This document shows, in pieces, positions 23,483 to 26,160 of a DNA stretch of 26,160 nucleotides (positions are counted from its first letter, which is position 1; each line of letters opens with the position of its first letter). This DNA is from an uncultured Fretibacterium sp. (GTDB taxonomy: Bacteria > Synergistota > Synergistia > Synergistales > Aminobacteriaceae). Made by a program: the position numbers and the translations under genes. The notes beneath the pieces are model-generated. The model did no database searches, was not told the DNA's origin, and worked only from the letters and a program-made list of their open reading frames with translations. Location: the NCBI GenBank assembly GCA_937900285.1, contig CALCEM010000030.1:1-26160 (forward strand). Direction: 5' to 3'.

Positions 23483-23510
23483 AAAAAAAGCCGGGACAAT
23501 TTATCCCGAC
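23483..23510 (-). terminator. Intrinsic terminator after the 207-residue hypothetical gene
   Basis: On the minus strand GTCGGGA (23510 to 23504) pairs with TCCCGGC (23496 to 23490), one G-U, with a seven-base loop and seven T. It separates the membrane-protein cluster from the TRAP operon. Confidence 0.87.
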
Positions 23511-23541
23511 AAAGTTACAAATTAAATTATTTTACTGCGAC

Positions 23542-24165
23542 TTATTCCCCTAAATTTCCCCGCGTCTTTGTGCTTCTTTTACGGGTTTTATTATTGCTTA
23601 CCGGCCTCCATAAAAATTGGCTTTTCGATGCCATCGCTCCGCTTAAAGGCAACTCAACCCATCCCCAAGGAGTTACGAGAATATACCTCAAAATAATCCC
23701 CTGCCGCGCTAATGCATCAACATGATGAGAATATCTCATAATTTCATCAAATATAAATGAATTTCCTATTATCCAGACCCTTTTACAATTTTTATGATTG
23801 AAGACCGCCGCGTAATCTATAGCCGCACGTATACCGCTTTCATAATCCGGAGGCACTATGCTGATTATTATAACGTCGGATTTTCCTTCAGGAGGTCTGA
23901 TATTTGGCAGAACGTCCGCATATTCTTCAACACCTCTCAACCTTGAGAATAATCCGGGAAAATTTCCGTATTCATTTTCAAAATTATGCTCAAACATGGC
24001 CGTTAAAGGGTCTTGCTCCTCTAAATCATCCGGCGTATTTACAGAATCTTTAATCCATTCCCTAATTTTTTCTATTGTGTTGAGTATATATTCTGGATAT
24101 TCTGTTTCGGATACTGCGTTTAATAATTCGCTAACTGTAATTTTATTTTTATTGCTATCGAGCAT
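23542..24165 (-). CDS. Hypothetical protein, 207 residues, Rossmann-like core
   Basis: Not recognised. The first 75 residues are helical and acidic. The middle reads like an alternating beta/alpha fold: strand SDVIIISIVPP (96-106), helix GIRAAIDYAAVF, strand KRVWIIGNS (128-136), helix FDEIMRYSHHVDALARQG and strand ILRYILVTPWG (158-168). It ends in a basic tail (NNKTRKRSTKTR, 191-202). There is no signal peptide or membrane helix. AAGGGAGG lies about 14 bases before the ATG, a long spacing. It is the last gene of the flippase-methyltransferase cluster, 64 bases after the methyltransferase. The fold could bind a nucleotide or sugar-nucleotide, but no diagnostic motif is present. Confidence 0.65.
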   Translation of the reverse strand: MLDSNKNKITVSELLNAVSETEYPEYILNTIEKIREWIKDSVNTPDDLEEQDPLTAMFEHNFENEYGNFPGLFSRLRGVEEYADVLPNIRPPEGKSDVIIISIVPPDYESGIRAAIDYAAVFNHKNCKRVWIIGNSFIFDEIMRYSHHVDALARQGIILRYILVTPWGWVELPLSGAMASKSQFLWRPVSNNKTRKRSTKTRGNLGE

Positions 24166-24229
24166 ATTTTTTATTCTGACCTCCCTTAATTTATTTTCAA
24201 GTATAGCATAACGCGGATTTTTAAATTTT

Positions 24230-24805
24230 TTAAGCGTAAAACAACGCCCAAGCTACAATTATGCAGGTTCCTATTATTGTCGTTAACATCGTGTGAACTT
24301 CACTGCGCGTTAAAATATCAGCGTCAAATTTTCCGATTATATTTTTACCGGGCCAGACTTTTGGGAAAAACATCCCGACCCTTGAACAATAATTTTTATA
24401 TTCAATGCCAAATTTCCCGAATAAAAATTTTTCTTCATATGGGATTATTATAAGCACGTATAAAATTACAAAACTCACGACAAATAATAATATTGCAAAT
24501 TTCCCGGCTATTATGCTCCAGCCTAAACCAATTAAAAAATTTCCGAAATATAACGGATTCCGCATTAAAGAATATGGGCCGGTCGTTGTTAAATTTTCGG
24601 CTTTAACATTTTCGCCACGATATAACATAATAGTCCCAGCCGCCCAGCATCTCCATAATTGTCCAGCTAAGACCATTATTAAAGCTTTTAAAATAATTTC
24701 TGGGTCTGTATGTCTGGTCATAAATAAAATTATCACGTAAATTAATGTCCATAAGCCACCGCGCATTTTAAAAAACCAACTACCAATATTATTATTTATA
24801 TTCAT
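24230..24805 (-). CDS. Isoprenylcysteine/phospholipid methyltransferase-like integral membrane protein
   Basis: 191 residues with about five membrane helices. It carries the ICMT/PEMT family signature: TTTGPYSLMRNPLYFGNFLIGLG (73-95), a conserved Glu pair (PYEEKFL, 122-128) and FGIEYKNYCSRVGMFFP (132-148). In this family the RNP/RHP and Glu residues bind S-adenosylmethionine at the membrane face. Bacterial members methylate lipids, isoprenoid-like compounds or unknown targets. Its start overlaps the end of the flippase-like gene by 14 bases and it has no strong SD of its own, so translational coupling is likely. Confidence 0.8.
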   Translation of the reverse strand: MNINNNIGSWFFKMRGGLWTLIYVIILFMTRHTDPEIILKALIMVLAGQLWRCWAAGTIMLYRGENVKAENLTTTGPYSLMRNPLYFGNFLIGLGWSIIAGKFAILLFVVSFVILYVLIIIPYEEKFLFGKFGIEYKNYCSRVGMFFPKVWPGKNIIGKFDADILTRSEVHTMLTTIIGTCIIVAWALFYA

Positions 24806-25862
24806 CTTGATTCAACGCCTCCGCTTCAGGTGAAGAACCTTTGTGTAGATTTTCGGAAATTCCCCAACCCAACATTTTTATTACTACTGCTACACCCATA
24901 AATATAGAAATATAATCAGTGAAAAATCTGCAAATTATCGCCATTATTCCGGCCATGTTGTGGGGCATTAAAATATTATAGAGCAACGCTCCGCCCCCTT
25001 CTGCCACTCCGCTCGCTCCTGGTGTTGGAACGAAATACAATATAAACATAAATACAGCTTGAACCGCTACAGTCTGAAAATATTTAAAAGGCAATCCGAC
25101 AGCGCTCATTAAAACCGGCAAAACTGAAAATAATGCTAACAAATGCAACCCGGATAAAATTACAGAAAATAAAAACCATAATTTACCGCTGTTAAATACC
25201 AGTTTAAAATTTAAAATATAATTGTCGATTTCTTTGTCGAGCCATTTAAAAATTTTTATAGTTCTACGATTCGAACGTAATAAATTAAATCTTCTGAGCC
25301 AAATTATAAAATATTTACTGATGTTCTTAATTATATAGGGCTTCGCGATCGTAAATCCTATAAATATCCATGTCGCTAAAATTACGACAAAAACATAAAA
25401 TACTAAACCTCTTAAAAATTTACTGCCCTCCAAAATTACGGGATCAAGCATTAACGCGACGGGCACAGCTAAAGTTAATAATAAAATTGTCAGCATCGTA
25501 CGTATTAAAGTTATTGCGATCCCTTTCCCGACCGGAATGCCTTTTTTATATAATACGTAAACTTGAAACGGCCCGCCCCCGCTTTGCATTGGAGTAACTG
25601 CGCTACCAAAATAATTTAACCAGGTTAAAATAATTCCGAGCGAAAAATTTACGTGTTCACGAGCTGCATAAGATAACGCGCAAAACCTTCCGGCATCGAA
25701 CACCCACGCCAAAAATACCACCAGCAACGCCAATAATAATTTTAATTTGTCTGCACGTAACAGAGAATGAACCGTAGCATTGTCGACGCTTCTAGAAATA
25801 ATAATAGCGTTTGCACCGAACGCGAGCAGTATAAAAATTATCAGACCTTTTTTCAGGGACAA
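24792..25862 (-). CDS. Flippase-like membrane protein (lysylphosphatidylglycerol synthase TM region / UPF0104)
   Basis: About 356 residues with roughly eight membrane helices, of the YbhN/AglD family that resembles the membrane half of MprF and is thought to move or modify lipids. Landmarks are WVFDAGRFCALSY, the TPMQSGGGPFQVYVLYKKG loop (about 90-109) and PTPGASGVAEGGGALLY near residue 280. I place the start at TTG 25862, giving MSLKKGLIIFILLAFG: GGAGG lies eight bases upstream, and TTG starts with good SDs are common here. An in-frame ATG at 25877 (five residues longer) has only a weak SD, and this GGAGG would lie inside the gene. First gene of a three-gene cluster. Confidence 0.85.
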   Translation of the reverse strand: MSLKKGLIIFILLAFGANAIIISRSVDNATVHSLLRADKLKLLLALLVVFLAWVFDAGRFCALSYAAREHVNFSLGIILTWLNYFGSAVTPMQSGGGPFQVYVLYKKGIPVGKGIAITLIRTMLTILLLTLAVPVALMLDPVILEGSKFLRGLVFYVFVVILATWIFIGFTIAKPYIIKNISKYFIIWLRRFNLLRSNRRTIKIFKWLDKEIDNYILNFKLVFNSGKLWFLFSVILSGLHLLALFSVLPVLMSAVGLPFKYFQTVAVQAVFMFILYFVPTPGASGVAEGGGALLYNILMPHNMAGIMAIICRFFTDYISIFMGVAVVIKMLGWGISENLHKGSSPEAEALNQDEYK

Positions 25863-25889
25863 AGCAGAACCCTCCATAATTTAAACTCT

Positions 25890-25945
25890 GCGTAACTTAC
25901 TGATTTTTTAATTACGCTATTATAACCTATGATTATTTACGACAA
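25890..25945 (-). promoter_or_regulatory. Promoter and inverted repeat upstream of the flippase-like gene
   Basis: On the minus strand TTGTCG (25945 to 25940), a 15-base spacer and a perfect TATAAT (25924 to 25919). Just downstream GCGTAA and TTACGC (25917-25912 and 25895-25890) form an inverted repeat separated by 16 bases, overlapping the expected start site. It could be an operator or an mRNA hairpin. Confidence 0.55.
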
Positions 25946-26030
25946 AATTCAAAAAACATTTGCGCATATTAAAATTTATTCTCAGCTTACTTAAAAATTA
26001 AATAATTTTAAATCCAGAATCTTTAAAAAT

Positions 26031-26058
26031 TTGACAATTAAATAAAAATAATTATAAT
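26031..26058 (+). promoter_or_regulatory. Consensus sigma-70 promoter of tRNA-Pro
   Basis: Perfect TTGACA (26031-26036) and TATAAT (26053-26058) with a 16-base spacer. The predicted start is about 15 bases before the mature tRNA, as expected for a stable-RNA promoter. Confidence 0.88.
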
Positions 26059-26080
26059 TTTTCACCGTGTTAATTGAATG

Positions 26081-26158
26081 CGGGGTGTAGCGCAGTCTGG
26101 TTAGCGCACCTGCTTTGGGAGCAGGGGGTCGGAAGTTCGAATCTTCTCGCCCCGACCA
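26081..26158 (+). tRNA. tRNA-Pro (anticodon UGG), CCA encoded
   Basis: Acceptor CGGGGTG (26081-26087) pairs with CGCCCCG (26148-26154) with one G-U, followed by discriminator A and CCA (26156-26158). The anticodon stem CCTGC/GCAGG closes the loop TTTGGGA, anticodon TGG. The C1-G72 pair and A73 are typical of bacterial proline tRNA. The T-loop TTCGAAT is intact. Confidence 0.97.
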
Positions 26159-26160
26159 GA

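Overview
The window looks like a chromosomal segment of an AT-rich, Gram-negative-type bacterium of the phylum Synergistota (Synergistaceae). The strongest clue is the C-terminus of the secreted protein at 15773-17377: an SGGCSAG motif, a hydrophobic stretch and a terminal RKK, which is the Synergist-CTERM type of sorting signal. A tripartite TRAP transporter, a large Ig-repeat surface protein and frequent TTG/GTG starts with good Shine-Dalgarno (SD) sequences fit this. There is no sign of a prophage, plasmid or CRISPR array.

Layout. (1) 1-1.9 kb, plus strand: peptidase T and long-form hibernation factor HPF, ending in a terminator. (2) 1.9-5.2 kb, minus strand: a 1071-residue exported protein of Ig-like repeats, with its own terminator and an extended -10 promoter. 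(3) 5.2-8.2 kb, plus strand: secG, a nicotinate phosphoribosyltransferase, rplM-rpsI with a terminator, and tRNA-Ser(GGA). (4) 8.3-8.8 kb, minus strand: a phospholipid N-methyltransferase-like enzyme. (5) 9.0-12.1 kb, plus strand: a likely operon of a zinc-less sirtuin, an unrecognised 467-residue protein and MetA, predicted to be an acetyltransferase. (6) 12.1-14.5 kb, minus strand: an FGGY sugar kinase and an Rpn-family nuclease. Their apparent terminator lies antisense inside metA. (7) 14.6-15.6 kb, plus strand: two small membrane coiled-coil proteins, one with eight tandem 33-bp (11-residue) repeats. (8) 15.7-17.5 kb, minus strand: the Synergist-CTERM surface protein. (9) 17.5-23.4 kb, minus strand: a six-gene catabolic-looking operon of shikimate-dehydrogenase-like oxidoreductase, xylose-isomerase-like TIM barrel, HMG-CoA-lyase-like enzyme and TRAP DctQ, DctM and DctP. 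(10) 23.5-25.9 kb, minus strand: a flippase-like membrane protein, an isoprenylcysteine-methyltransferase-like membrane enzyme and an unknown protein. (11) tRNA-Pro(UGG) behind a consensus promoter at the right edge.

How the parts fit. Most of the window is housekeeping (translation, secretion, NAD and methionine synthesis) with accessory cassettes between. The TRAP operon is the most promising undescribed system: uptake of an organic acid, then oxidation/reduction, isomerisation and lyase cleavage, all on one transcript. I cannot name its substrate. Second are the envelope features: the hendecad-repeat protein that could reach across the periplasm, and two surface proteins of which only one carries the sorting signal. 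Third is the intrinsic terminator hidden antisense in metA. All calls come from reading the sequence and recalling family motifs; no database search was run.
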